The notes under the pieces: model-generated | The model's database searches: none | What the model saw: only the letters and a program-made list of their open reading frames with translations | Told to the model about the DNA's origin: nothing | Part shown: piece by piece, positions 20,194 through 27,918 of the stretch | Numbering within the stretch: the first letter of the stretch is position 1 | Layout of the letters: each line of letters begins with the position of its first letter | Virus record (IMG/VR): IMGVR_UViG_3300014838_000066 | Location: 1 to 27,918 of that record | Strand: one strand, 5' to 3' | DNA length: 27,918 bases | DNA from: a virus | Program-made: the position numbers and the translations under genes

Positions 20194-20916
20194 ATGTCAG
20201 AATTAACAGATTTTTTGAAAGAAGCAGGAGGCGAGTCCATCTTGAATAAACCCCTTGTAACGGACGAGGCACCTGAAAAGGAAACCCCCGACGAGGAAAT
20301 CAAAAAGAATCGGTACACCCGAAGGCGGGAAGCGGAAGCTCAGAGATTACGAGATGAAAATATCCAACTCAATGAGCGGGTGAAGGTCTTGAGCGAAGTA
20401 GGGAAGTTTAGGGAAGAAGTAGGCGATGATCCGTTAAAAAAGATTGAAGCCATCTTTGGAACTGATACCCCCGAAAAACTAGCGGCGACGAATCTATTGA
20501 AGGAAGCTATCAGCGGAATGTCCGACAGGGCAAAAGCCGAAGCACTCCAAGAGATTGATTCTCGCGGCGAACAGGAATCTGAAGCCCAGAAGGAAGCTGA
20601 CGATGAAGTTGATGAGTTTCTTGAAACAGCAGAGGACGAAGGACTTGATATTGATGACGACAACACCCGCAAAGGACTGATAACGCTCATGGAGCGTATG
20701 TCCTCCAAATATAATGATGGGAACGTCAAAGAGTTCGCAGACCCCGAAGCGGTTATCGAGACTTATAAGGAGCTTCAGAAGCGTCAGGGTTCGAGCAAAG
20801 CCAAAGACTTGGCATCTCGTTCAATGACGCGCGGCGGAGAGTCCCAACCTTCCCAGCTTGAACAGAGTTCCGTGGAACGATTCATGGCAGAGCATGGACT
20901 CAATAGAAGGTGGTAA
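20194..20916 (+). CDS. Capsid scaffolding protein (probable)
   Basis: A 240-residue, strongly acidic and helical protein directly upstream of the major capsid gene. The N-terminal half has coiled-coil-forming segments (RRREAEAQRLRDENIQLNERVKVL) and the middle is acidic (ADDEVDEFLETAEDEGLDIDDDN). The C-terminus ends in a short basic helix (VERFMAEHGLNRRW), the typical capsid-binding end of scaffold proteins. No protease is visible. The assignment rests on position and composition. An AAGGA motif lies seven bases before its start. Confidence 0.7.
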   Translation: MSELTDFLKEAGGESILNKPLVTDEAPEKETPDEEIKKNRYTRRREAEAQRLRDENIQLNERVKVLSEVGKFREEVGDDPLKKIEAIFGTDTPEKLAATNLLKEAISGMSDRAKAEALQEIDSRGEQESEAQKEADDEVDEFLETAEDEGLDIDDDNTRKGLITLMERMSSKYNDGNVKEFADPEAVIETYKELQKRQGSSKAKDLASRSMTRGGESQPSQLEQSSVERFMAEHGLNRRW

Positions 20917-20939
20917 AATAAATTAACAATACAAAAAAT

Positions 20940-21983
20940 ATGGCAGGAGGTACAGCACCAAATGTCACCCTACAGACGGTAACGAATCAGTACTTAGCTC
21001 CTAAGTGGTACGATGGAGTTTTAAGGGATAACTACCTTTTTGGGCGACTCATGGAGAAGACGCAGAAGTGGAACGGTTCGCAGGAACTTATTCCGTTGAA
21101 ATACCAGAAGGGCCTCGGCTCGGTGGCGTTCAATGGTTATGACTTGCTTCCGATTTCCCAGCAGCCCGTATCAGTGAACATGACTTTTTATGCTTCGTTC
21201 ATTGCGACTAACGTCTCTTTGGCAGGCACGGATTTGTCCATCAACGACACGGATATGCAGACCATCAACTTGATGGAGCAGACAATGAAGTCTCGCGCAC
21301 AGGACGGTTCCGACGATGTCGGCAACTTCCTTCAGGGCGATGGCACTTCATTCGGCGGCAAAGCCCCGAACGGCTTGGCAAACACGGTGGACAACGGAAC
21401 GGTTGCTTCGACGTATGGCGGTCTTACCCGTGCAACGTATAATGCGTTGAACGCGTATGAGACGGCGGCGACGAACTCGGCAATCTCCCTGTTGCAGCTT
21501 CGGACGACCTGGAACAACATCTCGGACGGTGGCGTCATTCCTGATTTTATCGGGGCAGACTACGCCTCATGGTCATATGTTGAACAGCTCCAGACCCCGT
21601 TCCAGAGGAACAACATGGACTTTGCGCCGAAAGATCGCGTGGTCTCGCAGGCTTCGGGTTATTCCGAGCTTCGCTGGGACGGCATGATTATCTCGCGCGA
21701 CAAAAAGTTCCCCACGGGCTATCTCTACATGCTCAATCTTGAGTACCTGGAGTGGCACGGTTTGAAGTGGTGGAAGGGTGAGAAGGTCAGCGCAAGCGGA
21801 AAGAATATCGAAGGTAACGTGTATCAGGAGAAACTTTATACCCCAACCGTGTTCACATGGACGGGTATGGTCGAAGCGTACAACCAGGGGACTATTAACG
21901 GATTCATGATTGTTGGCGGAAATCTTATCTGCCCACTTCCGTTCCGTCAGGGTCTCATCACGAATATAACCGGCGCTGCGTAA
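20940..21983 (+). CDS. Major capsid protein (HK97 fold)
   Basis: The 347-residue main shell protein. The start (TLQTVTNQYLAPKWYDGVLRDNYLFGRLM) is the typical N-terminal arm of phage capsid proteins in this size class. The middle carries the ISLLQLRTTWNNISDGGVIPDFIGADYASW block, similar to the spine-helix and P-domain region in related capsid proteins, and the end (NGFMIVGGNLICPLPFRQGLI) looks like the A-domain strand region. No long cleaved N-terminal delta domain is present, consistent with the separate scaffold upstream. Codon use is G+C-richer than in early genes. Confidence 0.8.
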   Translation: MAGGTAPNVTLQTVTNQYLAPKWYDGVLRDNYLFGRLMEKTQKWNGSQELIPLKYQKGLGSVAFNGYDLLPISQQPVSVNMTFYASFIATNVSLAGTDLSINDTDMQTINLMEQTMKSRAQDGSDDVGNFLQGDGTSFGGKAPNGLANTVDNGTVASTYGGLTRATYNALNAYETAATNSAISLLQLRTTWNNISDGGVIPDFIGADYASWSYVEQLQTPFQRNNMDFAPKDRVVSQASGYSELRWDGMIISRDKKFPTGYLYMLNLEYLEWHGLKWWKGEKVSASGKNIEGNVYQEKLYTPTVFTWTGMVEAYNQGTINGFMIVGGNLICPLPFRQGLITNITGAA

Positions 21984-22008
21984 AATAAACTAATAAAACA
22001 CAAAAAAT

Positions 22009-22788
22009 ATGAGTCAAATTACACAGCGTGGTGCGACAGGTCCATTCGGACTTGTTTCAAATGGTGCGTTTCAGACTTCGACGGATACTGCCTTGCAGAC
22101 CCTTTTGGGTACTCGCTGGGATACTGCGGATGGTCGTGAAGTTTCACTCGGCTTGCCATCGTCAGCAACGACGGTCGCTCCGGGTTACTTCTATCAGAAC
22201 GCAGCCTTGATTGCGAACCATCAGGGTCTTACCGTAACGGCGTATACCGCTTACGGAACGACGGGTGGTGTGGCAAATTCTGCTAGCACTCCGGCGACGG
22301 TCACGGTAACTCTTGGCGGCACGGCGGCAACATTGAACCAGTATCAGGGTGGATTCTTGGTAGTCCAGTCTTCTACGGGTATCGGTCAGACGCTTCGCAT
22401 CCAGAGCCATCCGGCACAGACGGTAACGAATGGCTCTTTGGTCGTAACTTTGGAGGATGCTCCGAATCTGGCTCTTACGACCTCATCGGTTGTGAACCTT
22501 ATCCCATGCCCGGGCTCTAACGTGGTTATCAGCCCAGCAGCGGCATCGCTCACGAACACCGAGTTTGGTGTTGGCTTGTACGCGATTCCGGCATCGAGCT
22601 ACGGCTTCTTCGTTACTCGTGGCAACACGGGGATGATAGCGGTCGCGGCAGGCGTGGCGGCAGGTTCATCCCTCTCAGTTGGCGCGGCAGGCGCAGCGGT
22701 TATCCTTTCGGCAGGACTTCCTGTCTTGGGTCATAACGGCGCGGCTCTTGCGGCTTCCTCGGCGAACATCGCATACGTCAACTTGTAG
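22009..22788 (+). CDS. Probable capsid decoration/minor head protein
   Basis: A 259-residue Ala/Gly/Thr/Val-rich, beta-stranded protein directly after the capsid gene, a position often held by head-decoration or stabilising proteins. No family signature is recognised. Very few charged residues and regular short strands (TPATVTVTLGG, GSLVVTLEDAP) fit a surface protein. Leader AACTAATAAAACACAAAAAAT, which shares AACTAATAAAAC with two other starts. Confidence 0.6.
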   Translation: MSQITQRGATGPFGLVSNGAFQTSTDTALQTLLGTRWDTADGREVSLGLPSSATTVAPGYFYQNAALIANHQGLTVTAYTAYGTTGGVANSASTPATVTVTLGGTAATLNQYQGGFLVVQSSTGIGQTLRIQSHPAQTVTNGSLVVTLEDAPNLALTTSSVVNLIPCPGSNVVISPAAASLTNTEFGVGLYAIPASSYGFFVTRGNTGMIAVAAGVAAGSSLSVGAAGAAVILSAGLPVLGHNGAALAASSANIAYVNL

Positions 22789-22799
22789 TCAGTCGGTCA

Positions 22800-22839
22800 G
22801 GGGGTGGCAATCGAACCACCCCCATAGCCCCGTAAGGGG
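22800..22839 (+). other. Tandem GC-rich hairpins after the decoration gene
   Basis: Hairpin 1: GGGGGTGG 22800-22807 pairs with CCACCCCC 22816-22823 (8 pairs, 8-base loop). Hairpin 2: CCCC 22828-22831, loop GTAA, GGGG 22836-22839. No U-run follows (TAAAAACTAAC), so it is not a classical intrinsic terminator; it may be an mRNA-stabilising or partial-termination element that sets a high capsid-to-tail protein ratio (inference). Confidence 0.6.
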
Positions 22840-22861
22840 TAAAAACTAACCTGTAAAGGAA

Positions 22862-23407
22862 ATGGAAATAAAAAAAGACCCTATGGAGCGGGTCAAGATG
22901 CTCCCAGAGAACTTCGACGGTATCGTTCGGTTCACGAATTGGTCAGATGAGGACTTCGTCGGTCGGTATAACTCGAAAGACTATGAGTTCAAAGCCAACT
23001 CGACTTGTCCGTTGTTCAATGTCGATCTAACGGGTCCGACCGGAGAAGCAAAGATGGCTTCGCCTTTGGAACTCCTAAACATCGTCAAGAAGTTCGCTTT
23101 AGACCTTGCTATCAGGGAATGGGGCAAGAGCCAGTGGACGAAAGACAACCTAAAGCGTGAACGGAACGCGGATGGTACGCCGAGGTTTCAGGGGATGCAG
23201 GGCGCGGCAACGTACTCAATAGACCAGTTGGCTCCCTTGATTCAGAAAGGGCTGTATGTCTATCCTGAATCAAAGCCACACGTCTCCGAGGTACAGCGTC
23301 CCAAACTTGAAGACAAATTAAGCAAGAATGAAAAAGGCAAAAGGAGCAGCGGTGTGGTTGAAGACGGTGCTTCTATGGCTGCGCTTGCCGCATCATTCGA
23401 TAAATAA
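22862..23407 (+). CDS. Hypothetical virion-associated protein (181 aa)
   Basis: Not recognised. It contains an N-terminal beta segment with FDGIVRFTNWSDEDFVGRYNSKDYEFKAN (near 18-46), a helical middle (LELLNIVKKFALDLAIREWGK) and a basic, probably flexible C-terminus. Proteins of this type sit between capsid and tail genes in related phages, but no function is known to me. An AAAGGA motif precedes the start. Confidence 0.6.
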   Translation: MEIKKDPMERVKMLPENFDGIVRFTNWSDEDFVGRYNSKDYEFKANSTCPLFNVDLTGPTGEAKMASPLELLNIVKKFALDLAIREWGKSQWTKDNLKRERNADGTPRFQGMQGAATYSIDQLAPLIQKGLYVYPESKPHVSEVQRPKLEDKLSKNEKGKRSSGVVEDGASMAALAASFDK

Positions 23408-24130
23408 ATGTCTGTAAAACTCCTCCAAAAAAGTGAATTAGACGCACTTAAATCCAAAGCGCAGGGGCGCGAGATTTCGGAAGGAGTTAAAATTGCGACA
23501 CGGGTTGATGGGCTTCGTGAGTTATGGTCAAAGACCGAACAGGATTTTGAACACTACAAGACATCAACCCTCGCCGCGATACAGGAGGAAATAGTCAATT
23601 TGAGCAATAAAAAGGAACAGTTATCGGGAGAATTAAAGCAGATGCAGTCAAAATATGACGCTCTGATGCCCGATATTGCAACCAAACGAACCGAGTTGGC
23701 GCAATTTGAGAAATCTTTAACCTCATGGGATAAGAAACTCGAAAAACGAGAAGAAGAATCGCTCTTGGCAGAAATTGATGTCGCAGAAGCGTTAAAAAAG
23801 GCAAACGATGCCAAAGAAAGAGCGGAAAACGACGAACGTATCAGTGCAAATCTTTTGAAACAGGCGAACGAGAAGAAAGAATTGGCTGAAAAAGCCCTTA
23901 TCTCGGCGCGGAATATAGAATCAACCGCCGAAAAAGAGAAAAAAGAGATTGAGCAATCTTTATTACTACGGGAAATGTCTATCAAAGCACAGGAACAAGA
24001 ACTTTTAACTAATCAGATGAATCTTGCGTCGGACAGAAAAGTGTTGGCGATAGAAAAGATACGAGTAAATGATATGCGTCAGACGGTACAAAGGTCTCTC
24101 GATAGGTTGAAGGCGGGACGACTTGCATAA
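23408..24130 (+). CDS. Long coiled-coil protein (240 aa)
   Basis: From about residue 50 to 230 it is almost one continuous coiled coil, with heptads rich in Leu/Ala/Ile and many Glu/Lys (KKEQLSGELKQMQSKYDALM, EVAEALKKAND-type segments). The short N-terminal part may be the attachment region. The protein may be an internal virion or tail-related rod or an assembly factor. Its final stop base is the first base of the next ATG. No family is recognised. Confidence 0.65.
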   Translation: MSVKLLQKSELDALKSKAQGREISEGVKIATRVDGLRELWSKTEQDFEHYKTSTLAAIQEEIVNLSNKKEQLSGELKQMQSKYDALMPDIATKRTELAQFEKSLTSWDKKLEKREEESLLAEIDVAEALKKANDAKERAENDERISANLLKQANEKKELAEKALISARNIESTAEKEKKEIEQSLLLREMSIKAQEQELLTNQMNLASDRKVLAIEKIRVNDMRQTVQRSLDRLKAGRLA

Positions 24131-26073
24131 TGGCATATAAAATCGACCAAACTTCAGGAGATATTATTATCGGAGGATTCGACCAAGGAATTGGAGACTC
24201 TCCTTATTCTGGGCTGACTGATATGCGCAGCGTTGACCCTACGGGGCTTCCCGGCGAGGCTTCAGTTTCTTATGCGACTGCACCGATTTTCAAAAATCCA
24301 CAACTTATCAACAACACAACAGGAAGTCTTGTTACTACTTCAACGGGTGAGTTTCTTGCGCCAGAAAATCTTAAAATAGAAACTGGACAATATATTATTA
24401 TTAACAATTTGGGTGGCGCAGTAGGTTCGGGATTAGCGACTGGTGTCACTTATAGACCTCTTTATGTCACGGGAGCTGGTTCAGGAACTTTAGTGTGGCA
24501 ACTTTATACTCTGGCTAGTGTTCTTGTGACGGTTACGACTGCAAGCACTTCTGCGGTAACATTTTCAACTCTTAATCCTTCACAACCAAACTATATGGTT
24601 TTCGATGGTTTATATCATTGGATGTTGGATAACAATGGATATTTATGGAGCGACATTGTGACTACTACGGGACAAGGTTTTACTCCAGCAACCAATTCGT
24701 GGACGTGGACACAGAATAACGTAACTTCAGCTCATGGAAATGGTCTTGCGACATTAAGGACTCCGAACACAGGCGGAACGGGAGATACGTGGATATTTAT
24801 TTTTAGAGATAATACGATTGATTATGGGCCAATTACCAGTGGTTATCCTACGTGGGTCAATGGTTGGAATCCTAATACGGGAACAGCAAACAATGGGACA
24901 GTTATTCAGAATACGATTTATCATCAAGCGATGGTTGCCCCTGATGGGAATTTGTATTTTGTGAATAGTTCGGCAGGTGCAAAACTAACGGGAAGTATTG
25001 GAAAGTTACAAATCAACTTTGGCAACGCGAGTTTCACTGCTTTTGTGCCTTCGACTGGTCCTTCGGTTTCTAATTATTCTTATACTGATTACCCACTAAT
25101 TCCTAAGTTCGATTTTGCGAAATGTCTTGCGCCTTCGGGAATGAACATTCTCATAGGAGGGGAACAAAATTATATCTATAATTGGGATACATTCAGTACG
25201 GTGGTTGGAGGATATATTTATCTCGCGGAAAAAAATACCGTGGCAATGGTCACGGCAAACCAGAATACCTATGCTTTTACGGGTAATCGAGGAAATATCT
25301 ATATCACCAATGGTTCACAAGCTGATGTTTGGAAGAAGTTTCCCGATCACCTTACGGGTTCTGTTTATCCCATTTATACATTCTATGGAGCTACGTATCA
25401 GAAAGGAAGATTATACTTTGGTGTTTCTGCTACTGCACAGACAGGATATGGATATTTACCAATAGGAGGAGTTTGGTGCGTTGATTTAGCTACGGGAGCG
25501 TTTAGATGTTCTAATCAACTTTCCTATGGAACCTATAATGGTTATGCGACCTGTTTTCTTCAGGGTGATGTAACGACAAATACCCCTCCGGGTTCTGGGT
25601 TATATATAGGATGGTCTGATGGAACGGGAAATCTGTTTGGTGTTGATTCTGGAATATCAACTCCTTATACGAACGGTGCTTCTTTTATTGTTTCTGATTT
25701 GATTCCCGTGGGTACTTCGCTCAACCCTGCGACTTCCTTACAAATAGAATTCAAATTAGCGATGCCTTTGGTTTCTGGTGAAACAGTACAACTTCTCATG
25801 GCATCATCGTTATATGATTATGTCAATAATTCGTTCACTAACGTTGGTACAATAACAGGGACTAATAGCCCTTATACGACTCCTGATGGCACAAATCCTC
25901 CTATTCTATCAGGCAATCTTCCTGTTACTATCCAACGTCAACAGTGGCTTTTAGTTAAAGCGATTCTAACTAGTACCACCATAAATCCATCCTTTAATAG
26001 GATAACTGAACTTCGCGTAATTGGTGGAACAGTAAAAGATAATGTGGCGACCGCGCCTTATGGAATAAAATGA
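24130..26073 (+). CDS. Large beta-rich tail/nozzle-type structural protein
   Basis: A 647-residue protein composed of repeated short strands with conserved aromatic and Gly turns (YHWMLDNNGYLW, DGNLYFVNSS, QNTYAFTGNRGNIYITNG, GLYIGWSDGTGNLFGVD), the pattern of beta-propeller blades. The N-terminus (IIGGFDQGIGDSPYSGLTDMRSVD) resembles the beginning of tail-nozzle or DNA-stabilising proteins of short-tailed phages (P22 gp10 / T7 gp12 roles). The rest matches this idea but is not proof. It has lower G+C content than the capsid genes. Confidence 0.5.
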   Translation: MAYKIDQTSGDIIIGGFDQGIGDSPYSGLTDMRSVDPTGLPGEASVSYATAPIFKNPQLINNTTGSLVTTSTGEFLAPENLKIETGQYIIINNLGGAVGSGLATGVTYRPLYVTGAGSGTLVWQLYTLASVLVTVTTASTSAVTFSTLNPSQPNYMVFDGLYHWMLDNNGYLWSDIVTTTGQGFTPATNSWTWTQNNVTSAHGNGLATLRTPNTGGTGDTWIFIFRDNTIDYGPITSGYPTWVNGWNPNTGTANNGTVIQNTIYHQAMVAPDGNLYFVNSSAGAKLTGSIGKLQINFGNASFTAFVPSTGPSVSNYSYTDYPLIPKFDFAKCLAPSGMNILIGGEQNYIYNWDTFSTVVGGYIYLAEKNTVAMVTANQNTYAFTGNRGNIYITNGSQADVWKKFPDHLTGSVYPIYTFYGATYQKGRLYFGVSATAQTGYGYLPIGGVWCVDLATGAFRCSNQLSYGTYNGYATCFLQGDVTTNTPPGSGLYIGWSDGTGNLFGVDSGISTPYTNGASFIVSDLIPVGTSLNPATSLQIEFKLAMPLVSGETVQLLMASSLYDYVNNSFTNVGTITGTNSPYTTPDGTNPPILSGNLPVTIQRQQWLLVKAILTSTTINPSFNRITELRVIGGTVKDNVATAPYGIK

Positions 26074-26345
26074 TAACTCCTGAAATCCAACAGTTTGTAA
26101 ATAATGCGATTAAATCAGCACAGAAAAATGCTCGATATGATACTACTAACGCTAGTTTTCATACCCATAATGGGATTGATTCTCCTATTCTTCCTAATCA
26201 AATCTTATCGGGAAGTGGTGCGCCTACTATAAAAGCCGCAAAGAGTACCCTATATGTCAATACCACTGCCACTACTACTACGACAAGACTTTATATCAAT
26301 ACCGATGGCGGTTCAACGTGGGCTTATTTCACCGCAAGCGCATAG
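26070..26345 (+). CDS. Small tail-appendage-type protein
   Basis: 91 residues. The FHTHNGIDSP block (about 30-39) and the GSGAPTIKAAKSTLYVN ... TRLYINTDGGSTWAYF ending are common in small phage fibre or base proteins, where the latter forms a compact beta domain at the fibre tip or connector. It overlaps the upstream stop (ATGA). Its own stop TAG is the start of a TAGTACACGA element. Confidence 0.6.
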   Translation: MITPEIQQFVNNAIKSAQKNARYDTTNASFHTHNGIDSPILPNQILSGSGAPTIKAAKSTLYVNTTATTTTTRLYINTDGGSTWAYFTASA

Positions 26346-26380
26346 TACACGAAAAACTTTCAATCTAAACGAATTATAAT
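26343..26380 (+). promoter_or_regulatory. Late promoter candidate L3 (TAGTACACGA element)
   Basis: TAGTACACGA (26343-26352; TAG is the stop of the upstream gene), 22 bases, then perfect TATAAT (26375-26380), 6 bases, then ATG (26387). No TTGACA-like -35 is present 17 bases upstream. The predicted mRNA starts at the A of the ATG. Confidence 0.6.
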
Positions 26381-26386
26381 TCGATT

Positions 26387-27739
26387 ATGGCACTTTCCCT
26401 CACAAAAATGGTTTCGCAATTTGCGACGCTTTCGCAAAATAACACAACGGCGAACAAGACGCTTGCTGGTCAGTTGTTGAACCAAGAGCATCGTTATCTT
26501 CTCCTTCGCTATTTCGACAACGAGCGTTCCTTCACCATGACGACAGTAGGCCCGCAGGTACTCACGATAACCGCAACACCCGTCGTGGGAGTAACAGGAA
26601 ACCAGACTGCGACGCTTGAAGCGACGTGGCCGTATCCGTCGTGCCAGCAACTCGTCGTTTTTGGAGACTCCGAGCAAAGGACAGTCTTCTTTACGCAAAA
26701 TTCGACGAACATCTATTGGCAATCCTCGCTTCAGGGACAGCAGTTTTTAACAACCAATGTCATCGCCGTCGGAGCGACTTCAGCTACTTTAGTCAGCCCG
26801 TGGACGACGGCTTCTCAAAGTTCTACCGCTTCATTTTCCGACGGGTCTACGAAGACAATTACGTTCACGCAGAACTCCGCTACCATCAGCTGGATAGGAG
26901 GACTAGTAGAACAGGTACAGGCTTTTGTCTACGTTATTCCGACGAATACTTCCATTTCTTGCGTCGGGGTGCAGTCGTATCGTATGCCAGCGAATATCTC
27001 GAAGTTAAAAACTTCCTCAATAACGATAGGACAGTTGGTTTACATCGCCTATCCGATTAACTCGATTCAGGAGTGGGTCAAACTGAACGCTCTGCCTTAC
27101 ACGGCATCCTATCCTGCGTACTTCTTCCTTTATAACGACGAGCTGAAGTTCTGGCCTATCCCGTCTGCAACAGGAGAGATTATCTCGCTTTACGCCCAGA
27201 TAAATACACCCGACCTAACCTATGAAGATTATGTTTCTACCTCTGTAGCTCCTAACGGTACGGTAAGTGCTTCGGTTGGGTCAAACATCATCACGGGAAG
27301 CGGAACAACCTTCAGTAGCGTAGGAACATTCCCGTTAAATACCGACCTTACGTTTAATAATATCTTCATCTCTCTTACTCCTCCCGGCGGTGATGGATTG
27401 AACTATCAAGTGCAAAGCGTCCAAAGCGATACCTCATTGACACTTTTCAAGCCCATTGTCTATGCTCCTGCGACTTCGAGCGTTTACTTCTCAATGGGTC
27501 AATATCCCCTCCTAGACCCCAATTTCCACGACGCTATCGTCTACGGAGCTTTGCGGACGTATTTCTCAAGCATCGCAAAAGACACGGACAAGGCGGGATA
27601 TTTCGGTGGTCTGTATCAGGAGCGTCTACAAAGGATGGAGTTTTATCTTTCAAGCAAGCAGGTCAATGTGGATCTTGGCTCGTCTCCCCGTCAGAGCAAT
27701 CCGAACCTTTACCTACAAAGCAATTCATCAAGCTTATAG
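26387..27739 (+). CDS. Head-to-tail adaptor-like protein with duplicated beta domain
   Basis: 450 residues. The N-terminal helices (TKMVSQFATLSQN, GQLLNQEHRYLLLRYFDNE) and the C-terminal part (YQYPLLDPNFHDAIVYGALRTYFSSI and GLYQERLQRMEFY are the clear helical blocks) resemble connector/adaptor proteins of short-tailed phages (P22 gp4 / T7 gp11 roles). About 100 residues in the middle are inserted as two similar beta units (about 75-115 and 135-175; FFTQNSTNIYW versus FTQNSATISWI). The part PAYFFLYNDELKFWPIP is also typical for adaptor proteins. Role inferred from these blocks and position. Confidence 0.6.
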   Translation: MALSLTKMVSQFATLSQNNTTANKTLAGQLLNQEHRYLLLRYFDNERSFTMTTVGPQVLTITATPVVGVTGNQTATLEATWPYPSCQQLVVFGDSEQRTVFFTQNSTNIYWQSSLQGQQFLTTNVIAVGATSATLVSPWTTASQSSTASFSDGSTKTITFTQNSATISWIGGLVEQVQAFVYVIPTNTSISCVGVQSYRMPANISKLKTSSITIGQLVYIAYPINSIQEWVKLNALPYTASYPAYFFLYNDELKFWPIPSATGEIISLYAQINTPDLTYEDYVSTSVAPNGTVSASVGSNIITGSGTTFSSVGTFPLNTDLTFNNIFISLTPPGGDGLNYQVQSVQSDTSLTLFKPIVYAPATSSVYFSMGQYPLLDPNFHDAIVYGALRTYFSSIAKDTDKAGYFGGLYQERLQRMEFYLSSKQVNVDLGSSPRQSNPNLYLQSNSSSL

Positions 27740-27774
27740 TACACGATTTATCTAACCCTAAAAAGAATTATAAT
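27737..27774 (+). promoter_or_regulatory. Late promoter candidate L4 (TAGTACACGA element)
   Basis: TAGTACACGA (27737-27746; TAG is the adaptor gene stop), 22 bases, TATAAT (27769-27774), 6 bases, ATG (27781). Geometry is identical to L3, with the intervening sequence mostly different except for GAATTATAATT. Confidence 0.6.
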
Positions 27775-27780
27775 TAACCT

Positions 27781-27918
27781 ATGGCACAATCTTCAGGAAA
27801 TCTCGTAAATAGCGCAAGCCAATCACTTCAAGGCACTCAAACCCCTATTGACTCTCCGCTTTTGAATGGAATAAATGCGGCGGGTGGTTGGGGCAAAGCG
27901 TTAGGTGGCCTAATGCAA
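27781..27918 (+). CDS. Partial CDS, Ser/Gly-rich virion protein start
   Basis: An ATG with 46 codons to the window edge (MAQSSGNLVN ... GKALGGLMQ), no stop. The composition (Ser, Gly, Asn, Gln) resembles the beginning of a virion or injected protein in a short-tailed phage, but the fragment is too short to assign. Its own TAGTACACGA/TATAAT element lies directly before it. Confidence 0.5.
   Translation, partial: MAQSSGNLVNSASQSLQGTQTPIDSPLLNGINAAGGWGKALGGLMQ

Noticed and set aside
23554-23985. Ser-rich - strand frame opposite the coiled-coil gene
   Set aside because: Its Ser/Phe/Ala composition is the expected shadow of a Glu/Lys/Ala-rich coiled coil.

Overview
The window is a continuous stretch of a tailed double-stranded DNA phage (or prophage) genome. 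All supportable genes lie on the + strand, are tightly packed and often overlap as ATGA. The gene order ends in a classic head-assembly series: small terminase, large terminase, portal, scaffold, major capsid, decoration, adaptor/tail. The 666-residue portal has a Gln-rich coiled C-terminus like the P22 portal group. No tail-tube, tape-measure or sheath gene is visible, so a short-tailed (podovirus-like) virion is the best guess. No integrase, DNA polymerase, clear lysis gene or tRNA is visible, so this is only part of the genome. TGA, TAA and TAG all act as stops (standard bacterial code). Nothing identifies the host directly. Most starts lack a Shine-Dalgarno motif and follow an A/C-rich leader (for example AACTAATAAAAC), while several promoters match sigma70 consensus. 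This points to a host that initiates translation largely without Shine-Dalgarno pairing.

Layout. (1) 1-1132: a sigma70-like promoter drives a peptide deformylase, a small protein and a NinG/Rap-like nuclease. (2) 1133-1433: a promoter followed by a structured RNA (RNA-A) whose ends form a 21-position stem. (3) 1434-5498: YopX-like protein, small proteins, an MT-A70 adenine methyltransferase, a C5-cytosine methyltransferase and a HerA-like ATPase. (4) 5499-5740: a second promoter plus structured RNA (RNA-B) of the same architecture. (5) 5741-10436: many small proteins, a pentapeptide-repeat protein, and a recombination pair (PD-(D/E)XK nuclease plus probable OB-fold protein) in which the nuclease gene is split by an HNH endonuclease gene. 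(6) 10481-13414: a GroES-like protein, a divergent GroEL and several Cys-rich mini-proteins. (7) 13400-end: the morphogenesis operon, starting at a consensus promoter whose predicted +1 is at the terS start codon.

The most unusual signals are: the two related leader RNAs that begin at their predicted transcription start points; a repeated TAGTACACGA element that includes the upstream stop codon and lies 41-44 bases before four late-gene start codons, with a -10 box that would make leaderless mRNAs; the nuclease gene split in place by an HNH gene; and the phage-encoded chaperonin system with conserved ATPase residues but a divergent apical region. All functional assignments come from reading motifs by eye; no database search was run.
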